Assembly (NCBI RefSeq): GCF_034190915.1
Contig: NW_026947484.1
Span: 209,634,657 to 209,698,656 of the forward strand
Origin: Cavia porcellus
Lineage: Eukaryota; Chordata; Mammalia; Rodentia; Caviidae
Reading direction: 5' to 3'
DNA length: 64,000 nucleotides
Shown here: positions 44,606 through 56,422 of the stretch, piece after piece
How positions within the stretch are numbered: the first letter of the stretch is position 1
Layout of the letters: every line of letters begins with the position of its first letter
Position numbers and translations under genes: made by a program
Notes under the pieces: model-generated
What the model was told of the DNA's origin: nothing
Database searches by the model: none
What the model saw: only the letters and a program-made list of their open reading frames with translations

Positions 44606-45124
44606 TAGGATGTATTTGTTCCTTCTTATGCAGAAACAAACTCTCATATGCAACATTAAAACTTGTTTTAATGCCATCATTATTTTATTTTATATATTTT
44701 ATTAACATTTTTAAGAGAGTTGAGGTAATAGATATATGAAGTATTTCACTTTGGTATTATTAGTTTTTTGCTGCTATTCTGCACTCCTCTGTGCTGTAAA
44801 ATAAATGAAGACAAATTGATTATCTGAGAGGCCATCATGCCAATGCTTGATTTGTGTGAAGGTGTAGATTATCACTCTCACTAAAATCCCTGAACTATCT
44901 AGTGTTCTTAAATATTACAAATTAGTGTCTTTGAAATGGATTAGAGATGGCCACAAAAACCCCAGGATAAATGCCAGTTGAAAAATATCTAAATAACTCT
45001 TGAGAGCTTATCTTCAGGCTTAACCTCCACCAGTTTTATGTACGATAGCTCAGTGTATGACACAGGGCATAAAATATTATAACAGATGTTCAGAACAGGT
45101 TTGTTCAGCATATAGAAAGAATAA
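44606..45124. other. Non-coding, no element recognised
   Basis: AT-rich DNA to the right of the MaLR fragment. Confidence 0.45.
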
Positions 45125-45225
45125 GCTTCTGTATTCAATTCACAAACATCCATGGAGTGCCTTTTGTGTCTAGGACAGTATAATGAATGGAGATAAACAG
45201 ATAATCAAGATACGATTCCTATAAT
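45125..45225 (-). mobile_element. L2 3' end (short)
   Basis: 'CAATTCACAAACATCCATGGAG', 'TGTGTCTAGGACAGTATAATG' and GGAGATAAACAG follow the reversed L2 tail order (ACAAATATTTATTGAG…TGCCAGGCACTG…GGGGATACA). Confidence 0.6.
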
Positions 45226-46199
45226 CAAATATGTACAGTGAAAGTCAGGTATGTAAACAATTCATTATTTTGTGGCATTGTGAGGACTCTAGTCAAAAGA
45301 GAAAAAGTAAAATTAGAATAAAGTTAAAAGTAGTTTTGAATCTAATTAAAGTAACAAACTTTTGCTGCTTAAAATCAATGTATTATAATTTTTTAGAAAC
45401 ATCACTAAACCTAGAAATTTCTCTTCTTAGATCTGATACTATCTATGTCTCTGATATTACAGTTCATATGCTAACTTAAATTTATTTCTATATAAAAAAG
45501 AGACAGCTTATCTTTAGTTCATTCATAGTGTTAATTTGTTATTTTATGGATACTCTTACCAAGTATTAATAAATATTGATATTTTGACATTCACTTATGT
45601 TTTGAAAAATCAAATAATGTTAAAGTCATTGAAATTTTCTTTTTTCTCATCTTCTCAGGTGTTATAAATTTAAATTTAGTTTGTATCTTTCTGGTCCAAT
45701 TTTCATGTTTTGACCTGTGTCTCTATGTCTGTGTCACTATCCCTTATAGTGTATTTTTATATTTATAGAACATTTTTTCCATTATAGTGTAAATATCCTT
45801 CAGTAGCTTTCTCTTTTGAGGAATAGTTAGTTTTCTGCTTAAATATATATATTAGAGAATTATTCTTGTGGGTACATATAATTTAATTTATTAATTGAGT
45901 AATAATAAATTATGAAATTAGAAATGCTCTTCCATTCGTGAGAGGAGTCACAGCCTAATAAATCCATTGTCTGTTGAAAATATTGTAATTTTAAAATGCA
46001 TTTAATGCATCTAACCTACTGGATATCATAAAAACACAGTGCACTTAGAGTATTGGCTGAAGAAAAAAATTCGAATTCAAAATGAGAAGAGTGATATTTA
46101 CTAATCACTTATGTACTACAAAATAGTAATAAAGTCATAAGTCTAATTCCTGTAAGTCAAAGATGATGTGAATGCCATAATATATACTTCTATAATCAA
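45226..46199. other. Very AT-rich non-coding DNA
   Basis: No gene. May be the 3' end of the ancient L1 that follows, but no landmark supports that. Confidence 0.4.
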
Positions 46200-47740
46200 C
46201 AGATTAAAATATAATTTCCTTTAATCTTTCTTTGTGATAACTCATAAATATATCGTTTGTATTCCTGGACCTACAAGTGACATTCCTGGGTATGTATATC
46301 TTGAAGTGTTTTAGACATTTTCAAACTACTTTTCAAATAAATTTTACTGTTAATGTTTGAGACTTTCCATTTTTCTACATACTCTGACACTTGTCTAACT
46401 TTTGTGATTTTTCTGGCAATGAAATAGTATTTTATTTCATATAAATCTGGGGTAAACATTTTTTATAGAGTCAGATAAGTTGTTACTTTTTATTTCTAGT
46501 CTGCTAAAAATCACTCATATGATTTTTTTACTTTATTCATAGTAATGTTTTTGTAATGTTAAATTTTCATTAAACTCATTTTGTGAAACTAGTGAGGTGA
46601 TCATAAATCCTTTTATCCTCGGTAACATGTTTAAACAGTGGATTATACTATTAAATTTTTTGAACCTAAATAGTTCATTGTCTTGAAACAATTTTTAATG
46701 AAATTTTTTACATGTTTGCAGAACATAATGATTATATTCATTGTGAGGAGTTGATATGTGTACATAATACATCTTAATTCTTATCATATTGAAATAATTC
46801 TCATTGTATAGATGTATATATGTCAGATACTATTAGATTTGGAAGGCTAATATTTGTCTAGAATTTTTATGTCTGTATTCATCAGTGATACTAATTATCC
46901 CTCCATAGTAGCAAAATTTCAGTGGTCCCATAAAAAAATAAACTGATAATGTCTTTCTCTTTTTGCCTTCATGTACGCTTTGAAATAGACTTTATATCTT
47001 GAAGATTTTTAAAAAGTCAAAAAGCCATAAAGACCTGTTATTTTAATGAGCAAAGCTAGAGTTTTATAGTTCAAAAAGTCACTTTTGGAAATGTGCATTT
47101 TTCTGCACTTTTTTGATTTTTTTATTTAATTATTCAACTTCATTTTTATGAAATGGTTTGCAAGTCTTCTAGTATTTGGAAACTCTTATCTGCAGCTCTT
47201 TACCAAGAACATTGCTGTTCTACCAACTTTTAAATTTTATGAGATTAGTTTGCAATCATCCGTCATTGCCAATTTTAAAAGTATTATTTTATTTTTCATT
47301 CCAAATACCCAGAGTTTTTGCTTTTCCTCTTTTCTACTTTAAATAGTCTATGCATTTACCTTTGCCATTTTCTTCTCTGTATTTTAAAATCTATTTGCTA
47401 CTTTCTCAGTTTCCTGATTTGAATATTTATGCTATTGATTCAAGTTTTTTCTTTTAAAAAATACGTAATATGTGAATACATGGTTCTAAATTTTGCTTTT
47501 AGTTGCATCTCTGAAATTTGTAATTTGTATTTTTTGACAGTCTATTTTACATACATCATGTATTTTATTTTATGTTTTTGTTCATATGAATAGCTAGAGT
47601 TGTATTTTCAGATTCTTGAAAGTGGTTGTTGGAGGGAGATACATGCTTTATTACTAATTTATAATTTTACTGTGTCATATTTAGAGAATGCAGTTTTATG
47701 ACATAGATTTTTCTGATATTTGTTGAGGCATTCCTTAAAA
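46200..47740 (-). pseudogene. Ancient LINE-1 ORF2, antisense
   Basis: L1M-like order from 3' to 5': C-terminal block ('TTTCAAACTACTTTTCAAATA'), a helper-region block ('TCATTTTGTGAAACTAGTGAGG'), RT block ('TATGTCTGTATTCATCAGTGATACT') and, furthest right, the block equivalent to TTTAGTTGCATCTCTGAAATTTG, seen as 'TTAGTTGCATCTCTGAAATTTG'. Every frame is full of stops. Divergence is far greater than for the other L1 copies. Confidence 0.7.
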
Positions 47741-48214
47741 TGTACCTTGGGGTTCCTTCATGGATAGTGGGATGAGCCAAGATTTATTTCAGCTGTGGAC
47801 CTGGGTGTTGCTGTGCGTATCTCAAGAGGATACAGAGAGATTGCTCATTAGAGAAAGTAAGGTAGTCTCCCAAGCTAACCCAAAAGTAACTTAAAGAAGT
47901 AAATAATGAAATGGGTTGAGGGTCTTGCTGTGTCTTCATGTAAGAACTTCTTGTAGGATGAGCTCGTAATAACTATTTTTTCTTATCAAATTCTTCCTGC
48001 AAGTCCTTTATGCGTAATGTGTTGTTAATTTTCACAGTGGCATCTTCCAGAATCTCAAAGACTATAATATTCCTGGATAGATACTTAGATTAATATGTTA
48101 ACTTGACGTTCAGCACCTTTCAGGATTTTTTAGTGATGGATGAAGGATTACCTAAACTTTAAAATTCAGATTTTCAGTATCATACTTTCAGTATCATACT
48201 TTCACACCCAAGGC
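47741..48214. other. Non-coding, includes a 15-bp direct repeat
   Basis: CAGTATCATACTTT occurs twice in a row near 48176-48204. No gene recognised. Confidence 0.5.
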
Positions 48215-48695
48215 ACCAAATGGAATGTGATCAACTTTGCTGTTTCTGTTGGCTGAAGGGTGGCCATGGATTAGTCCCATTTCTCAAAGGTTGTAGCTCT
48301 CTGACTCCCTACTTTTCATGGCGTAGGTTTGCAGAGAACCACTCAGACCACTTCAAAGCTCAGGGGTGCCTCAGCACAACTGAGGAGGTGACCTCCCCGC
48401 TGGTCTAGCACAGGCGCACAGCGGCACACAGTTAAGTAACCGCTGCCTAGCACAAGTAAACACCCGTGCACTGATATGGCACTGTGTAAGAATTACACAC
48501 AGCCTGTGTAAGAATTATACAATAAAGATGCGGGCTGCTCTGGTCCTTGTGCTCTTGTGCTCTGCTCTGCTCTGCCCCTTGCTAACCGTTGTTGTTACTG
48601 ATGTCTTGCACACGTGTGTCCTTTAACTTTGGGACCTCATCTGTGAAAGTCTCTCTCGGGTCCTCCCTCAAGCTGACAGATCGATAAAGGCCAAT
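48215..48695 (+). mobile_element. Probable solo LTR of an ERV
   Basis: GC-richer DNA with an LTR-like arrangement: 'GTGTAAGAATTACACACAGCC' duplicated as 'CTGTGTAAGAATTATAC', then AATAAAGATGCGGGCTGC (a poly(A) signal followed by R/U5-like 'GTGCTCTTGTGCTCTGC'). The final 'TTGGGACCTCATCTGTGAAAG' looks like U5. Exact ends and target duplication were not found. It is unrelated to the ERV at 29240. Confidence 0.5.
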
Positions 48696-48955
48696 ACCAG
48701 TTCTTCATGGTCTGGAGGCCATATGTGTCCTTTAGTTATTTGACTCCAGTTTTTATCCACTGAGTCTACCTGTGGTGTCCTAGTAAACAATGTACAACTT
48801 GGCTGTGGTTTTTGTTCCCCTTTGTTAAAGTTACAGTTTTCATTTTCTTCTTGTTGATATGACAGTTTGTAGGCCTTTTTTTTTCTATTTTATTCAGTGT
48901 GCGTGTGTTTGTACTTTGTCTATTTTAGGAGATAGGAGTGGTATCCAGTACAGTT
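48696..48955. other. Non-coding, no element recognised
   Basis: Between the LTR-like block and the DNA transposon. Confidence 0.4.
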
Positions 48956-49706
48956 ACTTCTAATGTACTGCATGACGTTGGGCTAACGTCTTGATCATTT
49001 GCATTTATTATGGTCCCCAAGGGTCTCATATGACTACATATTTTTTGGAAGCTAGGAAATTTTTATTTCCTGGGAATTATTTTTCTAAAAGTTGAGGTGA
49101 GATGTTTACCCAACTGGTTTTTGTTATTTTTTGGCAAGAATAGAACAGCATGCTTACGGGTATACTACATTGTCTTTTTCTGCGCTGCACACAATCATAC
49201 ATGGTTTAATGATTGGATATACCTGCAATACATGTCTCCAGGTGACTTCAGCATCACTTGGCCATGGCACAGTGTACCAGCACAAGCCTACACGGCATAG
49301 GTCAGTCCTTCATGTGTTCTCTTGATTGCATCATGAATAAACATGAGGTGTTATAAGGATGCTGCCAATGTAATACTGCATAATTTTATACAGCAGATGT
49401 TTTAGAATGAGTACAGCACAATCTAAAATAGTGATAGTAGTAAATATATATACACTGGTAATAAAGTTATTCATTATCTTTATCAAGCATTATGTAACAT
49501 GTATACTTGCCTATGCCAGGTCTTTATATGACTGGAAGAATAGTAGCTTTGGTTACATTAGCTATGCTACAAACACTTGAGGAGAATATTGTGTAGCAGT
49601 TTTGGGGTAGCTGTGACATCACTAAATGAGGAGAACTTTTCAGTTGTCCTGTATACACAATCCATTGTGGACTGAAACATCGTTATGCAGATGACTATGT
49701 TGCTTT
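48956..49706. mobile_element. Tigger-like (pogo/mariner) non-autonomous DNA transposon
   Basis: The left end (ACTGCATGACGTTGGGCTAACG…TATGGTCC, about 48966) and the right end (reverse: …'TGTGGACTGAAACATCGTTATG'…, about 49675) are degenerate inverted copies of each other: GCATAACGA.GTTT…GTCAA versus ATCGTTATGC. The interior near 49390-49500 ('TGATAGTAGTAAATATATATAC', 'TATCTTTATCAAGCATTATGT') matches a known mammalian MER/Tigger interior. No transposase frame. Confidence 0.5.
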
Positions 49707-50221
49707 ACCATGAGGATAAGTATATGAATTTTTATTTATTCAAATTATCAGACAAATACTGTCTAACCTGCTTTTTAGGTCGTTGATTCCTATAATTATG
49801 ACAATTTACTGGCGAGTTATAATGCATGTTCAATTTAGAAACAAGTTCCTACTTGTTCATTGTCATTTATACATCATAGACCACTGTGATTAGCCAGTAC
49901 CTAAGCAAATGAGAACTCCTACAGAACACTGGAGCCCCTCTTATCTTTGTTCTATGTAGTGGGGAAGTGGTGCATTGGAGAAATGGAGAAGCTGGAAAGT
50001 TAGAAATGTCTTTTGCTGTTATTGGCACTTGCTATCCTATATCACATAGCACTCATCATATTTTTATTTTAAAAAATTAATTTTTTTCATATTACTGGGC
50101 CAGTGTCAAAAAAAGAATCAATTTAAATTGTGTGTATCTGGATCTAATAATTCCGCTTTGTGGGTCTCTGCTTGAAGTTATATAAACTAACAGGGCTTCT
50201 GTTCTGTCTGTGGTCCCTTCT
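49707..50221. other. Non-coding, no element recognised
   Basis: AT-rich DNA. Ends in a polypyrimidine tract (TTCTGTTCTGTCTGTGG…CCCTTCTAG) that could act as a splice acceptor for the next entry. Confidence 0.45.
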
Positions 50222-50431
50222 AGTTACTGGGATCAGCAAGTGACTTACATCGCTTCTATGGTGGGACAGAGCATTGGGGTGGGAGCCCTGCAGCACTTTA
50301 CAGAGACAAACAATGCTTTGGGACTGTGGGTGCGACCTATTTCTTTCTTCTCATTTGCTCATTGCCAGCGGGAAGAATCAAGGCTGAATCGGCTCAGCTA
50401 GCAGAAACACAATGTTCAATGAGGAAATGAA
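50222..50431 (+). other. Exon-like open segment after an acceptor, unassigned
   Basis: Open from the base after the AG at 50220-50221 (the TAG itself is the in-frame stop) for about 69 codons to TGA. The translation starts LLGSASDLHRFYGG, includes a hydrophobic 'ATYFFLLICSLP' stretch and ends ETQCSMRK. No start codon is needed if it is an internal/terminal exon. No family was recognised and no donor lies inside; chance is possible at this length. Confidence 0.2.
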
Positions 50432-51189
50432 CCAGTATTCATCAAGAACTCCATTAATTGTGAAGAAAATATAAACAAAATGCATGATACTTGAAATTAT
50501 CTATTAGTGATATAATACTAATTGGGATGCATCTAACTAAGTTCGATGTGTCTGTCTTGGGTCCAACTAAAAAGGAATAGCTGGGTCACCCAATTAATCT
50601 GTGGCCAGAACTTAGTGAAGGAACACCAGATTTCAACTGTGGATATTTTAGATCATTTCAACTAAGTGAGCTGTGTGCTTTAAGAAAAAATTCATTTTCT
50701 CTGTGCCTTTTTTTTCTCATCTGTAAAAACAAAACAAAACAAAACACAACACACTATACCTTTCCATAAAGCTTAAAAATTTTGAAGCTTGGAAACAATT
50801 TTGAATTAAAAACAGAAATAAGGAGCAAAAATTACCCTGCAGATCAAGGGAGACGCATCATGAGGATGTTTATAGCAGGTGCTGCTTCGAAGATGCTGGG
50901 CCCTTGCAGTTTGGCACTAATTCAGATTCTCTCTGCTCTCAGATTTTCACACTTGAGAGAAAAGAAATCTTGGAAAGAATCAACAAGGAAGCTGGAAGGC
51001 AGCATGGAACTTGACTGAAGGTCTGGAGATTAAGATTCAAAGAGAGGGCAAAGGAGAAATTATGTAGGTAAAGGTGAACGTGGGAGCAAGTGTGGTGGCC
51101 AAATGCAACGCAGTGTAGTTAGCGATTAACTAGGGCACAGGTGACTGTTGAGGAACAGTGCGGGGAGAGGAAGAACTCTAGAGACAGGC
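50432..51189. other. Non-coding, no element recognised
   Basis: Includes a short AAAAC repeat near 50728-50748. The 78-codon frame at 50782-51018 is without recognisable features. Confidence 0.45.
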
Positions 51190-51400
51190 TAATCGAGAAG
51201 GTGGCTCTTGAATCACATGAACGTGTGTTTAAATCAAATTCAGCCTCTTGTTAGCTCTGGGAGCTTGGGTAGTTTAATGAATGATTCTGAACCTGAGTTT
51301 CTTCAATCCTATTGATAATAGTCACACCTGCTTTGTATGTTTCCTGTGAAAACCAAATTAGTCAATGTGTGAAAAATATACCATTGATGTAAATGTTAGC
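51190..51400 (+). mobile_element. MIR SINE
   Basis: 'GTGTGTTTAAATCAAATTCAG', 'CTTGTTAGCTCTGGGAGCTTG', 'CCTGAGTTTCTTCAATCC' and 'TTGATAATAGTCACACCTGC', then 'GTTTCCTGTGAAAACCAAATT' reproduce the MIR core and its tail. Confidence 0.85.
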
Positions 51401-52975
51401 CATCCTATTAAAATATAGAATGGATACAGTTTTTTTGAGAATTTGGGCAGAATGGAGAGGAGATGACATAAAGGTTTAAGAATCTGGACATAAACAACCA
51501 GTAAAATAATTCAGAAATTAAAACAAACAGAAACCCTATCATCCAGCATTCAGCCAATATCTCCACTCCAAAGGTGTTTATGGAGGGGCCCAGGTGTGTG
51601 TTGTGAGCACGATGCGTACCTGAGTCTGAGTGCCCAGTCAACCTGACTATAATTGTGATCGATTTTTGATAAAGCATTTTATTCCAGCCATATGGCTTAC
51701 TGTAATATACTTGCTAGAGGCAAAATAAATCTTTAGGACATTGGTTTAGATGTGAAACCAAGAAGCTTTAATTTGTTAACATGTTAAAGCAGCATCTGTG
51801 GTTTGGACTGAGAAACAAAATGCCCCAGGAGACAAAAGCTCTGTTCAGTAAGTTTTCCATGGCCACGCAGGACACAATTGGACTATTTGATTGTCTCCTA
51901 ACTCATGTTCGCTGAGAAAGTAAACACAGGAATATGTGTTCTCCACAACAAAAAGATACAATACCTAAGTCAGGTACTATATTTAAAAGATGCTTGGAAA
52001 TTTAGAGATCACTATCATAAACAGCCATGGATTCCTTGTCAAAGAAACTCGTGACTCTTTGTCACTAGCAATTTGACAAATGACTTTATTCTCTAGGTCT
52101 TACTTCACACACATGTAGCATGGATTAGGTATCAGCTAACTGCTTTTCTTTGTAACAAAATTATTATGAAGTTCAAATATCAGTTTCTATCTAATAAAAT
52201 GAGGAGATGCAACTAATTATTAGTCAAGACATTCATAGAGAATGTGATGGATAAACACGAGTTTTAAGTAGCTTTATACAAGATATGTTTTATCTTGCTG
52301 GAGTGACCACAATTCAAATTAAGACAGCTTTGCCAATGACCAGGGCATTATTAATGAGCCTGTGAAGGGGAGCACAAAGACTTTCCTGCATCTTGCTCAC
52401 AAAATAATCTCATGTCCATGTTATTGCTCAGGTGTCTCCTTGTCCCACACTAAAACAGACTCTAGTTTCTTCTGGATTCTGGCATGTGCAGATCACAATA
52501 CCATTCTAAAAGCAGAGGTTGTGCTTATAAAGTATCTTTAAGAGAGAATAGAAAGAGGGTAAGAAGGAACCTAATGTGTAGAATTTCCTGATTTCTCAAA
52601 ATATCCTCACCATGGTCAAATTCCAGCTACCAACAGCTCAACACCTGGCTCTTATTACTGAATGTTTACTAATTGGCTCTTGAGAGCTACTAAAATCCAG
52701 CTCTAGAATATCATGGACAGGCGTCTTCTCCATTCCAGTGAGTTTAATAAGAATAAGGCATAGATGATGAGATGTGGGAGACATTTTTACTACCTGGGCC
52801 TGAAAATATGACAGACACATAATGTTCACTTACAATCCCTTGTTTAGGGGATTTAGTCACATGTGAAGACAGAGATTCTGTGACATGTAGTCTGACTATG
52901 TGCCCAGGAAGAAATGGAGCCAGGTTACACAGTTAAATTTGCCTCTGAAACACGTAGATAATTTGTACTATTTTG
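51401..52975. other. 1.6 kb non-coding DNA, nothing recognised
   Basis: No frame over 90 codons; no SINE, LTR or LINE text noted. Confidence 0.5.
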
Positions 52976-52978
52976 CTT

Positions 52979-53390
52979 TTTTTATGGTCCCTAAAGGTCT
53001 TTATGCTGAGGGCCTCGTCACCCACAGAGCTATTTGGAGGCAGGATCTAGGAGGTAGAATATAGCCGAAAGAAGTCAAGGGAGTGGGGGCAGCCTATCTT
53101 TGAGTGGCAGTAACCACACAAGTCCCCAGCCTCAAGCGCCCAGTCTCTTTCACAGGTCCCTAAAGTGGGTACTGGAGCACTGTACTCTCCTTCCTGGCTG
53201 CCATGAGATGGCAGCTTCCCTCTGCCATGGGCCCCACGCCAATAGGCACTGCCCACTGTGCACTCAGAGGCATCAGGGCCAAGCAGCCATGAACTGAAGC
53301 CTCTGAAACCATGATCCAAAGGAAACTTTCCTTCCTTAAAACTTGATTTTTCTCAGGTGTTTTGTCACAGCAATGGAAAGTCACTACACA
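52979..53390 (+). mobile_element. MaLR-type solo LTR
   Basis: From TTTTATGGTCCCTAAAGG to TCACTACACA, ~412 bp. Contains 'AGAGCTATTTGGAGGCAGG', 'TTCCTGGCTGCCATGAGATGG', 'AGCCTCTGAAACCATGATCC' and the 'AAACTTTCCTTCCTTAAAAC' block, the order seen in the other MaLR LTRs here. Frames inside it are artefacts. Confidence 0.85.
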
Positions 53391-54354
53391 GTTTCACATT
53401 ATAAAACACAGTGAAATATAATTATGAATCTTCAGTTATCTGCTCCCTCATAATGTAAACAACCTTACATACAGTTAGACAAAAAAACCTAAGTGATCAT
53501 AGGGAATTTAAAATATAGAATGAAGACTATGTTGCTGTATAGCTATTTTAAAAGAATTTTATTTAACTGTGGCTTTATGGAATAATTTTGTAAATGTATG
53601 ACTCACAAAACAACTATCTAATCATTTTTGTTAAGTATTAAAATGCTGTTTTCCAATTCAGAAGTAAGGAACTACTGAACTATACTTCTGTATTTTGATA
53701 TTTATTCATGTATCATATTTTCTACTGAATCATTTAGTTGGAAGCATTACCTTGACCTGGCTGAAGGGAAAACAAAAGAACATTGTATCTCCACTAACAC
53801 AGCAATGTTGGGCAGGAAAGTGCAATAAAACCACCTCTCATTCTGGTGAAATTTCCGTGTATATTCATTTCAAAAGTAGCTTGTTAATTCTACAGTTGGA
53901 TCTCCACTGATTTCATAATAGGGTATATAAGAGCGTGCATAATACATCTCATAAAAGTCTTATTTTGCTTAACTTAAATTGCAATCAATATTGATCATGA
54001 GATTATTGGAAAGAACTTTCAGTGGGGAAATACTGAATTGATGGGAATAAGGCAATTTAATATGAAATCTAAGCATAATGGTAGCATTCCATTTCCTACT
54101 GAACTCATTTTTCCCATTTATAATGAAATTTATCTTACATTTTTTCTGATAGCTGGTTGACTTGGAAAACAATATTATGACATTAAAATATTAGATATTT
54201 TCAGATGATAGGTTTCTCTGAATTTTGTCGGTTGCATAGCTCCTCTAATATGTAATATGGGAGTACAAATTTCACAGAGCTGTTTACTTCTTTAATGCTC
54301 GTCTTAAACGTGGTGTAAAGACTGATTTTCACTAACAGAGAATAGTGGCCATAA
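53391..54354. other. Non-coding, no element recognised
   Basis: AT-rich DNA with no supported gene or repeat. Confidence 0.5.
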
Positions 54355-54535
54355 CCACGACACAATGCAAGATGTCTGGGTTTGAATTCTCACGGCCACT
54401 AGGTAACCACGTGGTTTGGAGTGATCATGTTCACCAGTCTGTGGCTCTTTTCTGTGAAGTAGAGGCTGTGTGATTTTATTCGATGCCTTCAGGCTGGTTA
54501 TGAGGATTACATGAGTCAGTGTATAAAATTTTTCT
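54355..54535 (+). mobile_element. MIR SINE
   Basis: 'TCTGGGTTTGAATTCTCACGG', 'CCACTAGGTAACCACGTGG', 'GTTATGAGGATTACATGAGTC' and AGTGTATAAAATT mark a MIR core and 3' part. A B4 element follows immediately. Confidence 0.8.
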
Positions 54536-54536
54536 T

Positions 54537-54745
54537 GTGTGTGGTAGTGGAGATTGAACCCAAGGTAATGCTTCCATTTTCACTGGGCTTCACCCTCAGC
54601 CCTTTTAAAACTTTTCTTATTTTTTAAATTCTGAGACAGAGTCTTGCTAAATTGCTAATTTATCAGGCTTGACCAATTTGTGATCCTCCTGCCTCAGCCT
54701 CCCAGAGTGCTAGGATCACAGGTGTGCACCTCCAAGGCCATTTAA
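54537..54745 (-). mobile_element. B4-type SINE (ID + B1 composite)
   Basis: Reverse ID part 'GTGGAGATTGAACCCAAGG…', 'CTTCACCCTCAGCCC', then reverse B1 'TCTGAGACAGAGTCTTGCTAA', 'GATCCTCCTGCCTCAGCCTCC' and 'CACAGGTGTGCACC'. Confidence 0.8.
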
Positions 54746-56194
54746 AAAATCCATTAGAACATAATAACATGTAGTGTCTTTAAACAGTGTTATAAAAATA
54801 TCTACTAGTGCTAGCTGGAAACTTTATGTATATTTTAGATTAAATAAGCACTGTTCATTCAAAAGCAAAGGCTAAAGTCAAAAGAAATTATTTTCTTATT
54901 CTTCTGATAATATATACTCTCTTTTCACGTAAAGCATCAAGATGACTTTAATTTCAAAAGAGCTGGAAATCACATTCAATCTAAATAATTTGATATTAAA
55001 AATTAATAATTGCAAAATTAATTTCTGGTTTTAATTAAATATGATAATGAGCCTTCTTTTCATACCTTCTGCTAAGTTACATGAACACGGTTTCTTCTGC
55101 ATCTCTTTGTATTTCTTGTATTCAAAGATTTCCTTTGAAAGTTTTGAATATTAAGTCACTTTTACATAAGTCACTTTAAAAAAGAAAGTCACTTTTAAAA
55201 ATAAAGCCATTTTAAGTTATCATAAAGCAAATATTCAGTTGAATATTGGCTGGGTTTAGTTTTTTGCTAGGTAGAAAAGAGCATTGAAGTTTTAATGTTG
55301 CTGTGACCTGTCACTTTCCAGCAACTAAAGCTCCTGGGGATCTCAACTGTAAAGAAGGCTCTAACAATACGGAAGCTTAAAAGAGATGCATGTACAAAGG
55401 TTTTTGTTTTCTATGTATAGGAGAAATCTACAATGTTGACTTTGTGCTTCCTGTACTCCCCCTCAAATGTGAATTCCATTGTCCTGGAGCATGTCGTAGG
55501 AACCTGGATTTCTGTCTTCATGCTGGGATCTGTATGTGTGTTATTTTTCTCAGTAATAAAGTGATAGTTAAATAATAGTTCATGCTCTTATAGATTTATT
55601 ATTCACATTAGCATTAATGTTAGGGTAGTTGTCTGATTAATATTGTCACTGACCACTTTCCTAAGTAAGTGTCGTGTCTGGAAGACCTTAACGGTTAGGG
55701 CAGTGTCTTCCACTCATCAGCTTTGTAGATGTAACTCTTTCCCTAAATCTTCCCAACAAATTGGGATGTTGTAATAGATAGGTGTGTTTGCCTCTTTCCA
55801 TAAAAATCGATCATGAAATTTAAGAACTGTGTATTAATTTTTAATTTAAATAGCTACACACTATGAAGTAGAATGTGTCCAATTAAATGAGGAACCAAGA
55901 AGTCAACTCTAACACGGGCTACAAGGTGAAGCAGATACAGTTCAACAGTGATAGTTGGATCAGAGAGAGGAGGACAGTGTGAGGATGGAGTCTGTGCTTT
56001 CCCAACTGTCTTTGAGATCAAACAGCACATGACAAAATTTTGAAAATTATAGAATAGTGTGTGGATGAGACAAGCTAGTGCTACTGCTGTGTGACATAAT
56101 ATTATGAAGTAGGGTTGATCCTGAGTGGGTCTGGAGAGAGATTTGTTTGAGAATGAGTTATTGTTTGACCTAAAAGCGTGAGCACCATACATAG
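54746..56194. other. 1.45 kb non-coding DNA, nothing recognised
   Basis: AT-rich; the 150-codon minus frame starting in 55854-56306 has no recognisable domain and its right end overlaps a MIR-like stretch, so it is not called as a gene. Confidence 0.5.
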
Positions 56195-56340
56195 ACTGCT
56201 TAGCACAGAATCCTGTCCACCACTTCCTTGACAGATGACTTGTGCAAGTTATTTCATAGTCCTGTGGCTCCAGGTTACCCTTCTCCAAAAACAGCACCAC
56301 AAACATTATAATGAGTATTAAGTGAATATATGTATGTAAG
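56195..56340 (+). mobile_element. MIR-like SINE, weak
   Basis: 'GTGCAAGTTATTTCATAGTCC', 'GGCTCCAGGTTACCCTTCTCC' and 'TATAATGAGTATTAAGTGAATA' keep the MIR order, with poor identity. Confidence 0.4.
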
Positions 56341-56422
56341 ACAATTTAAAAATTTCTTGGTGCACTATAGTTCATCTGTGATGTTTGTGATTATTTTTAT
56401 GTAGTCAAATTCCAAATTATTA

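Noticed and set aside
55854..56306. 150-codon minus-strand frame
   Set aside because: No domain is recognised and part overlaps a MIR-like stretch, so no independent coding support.
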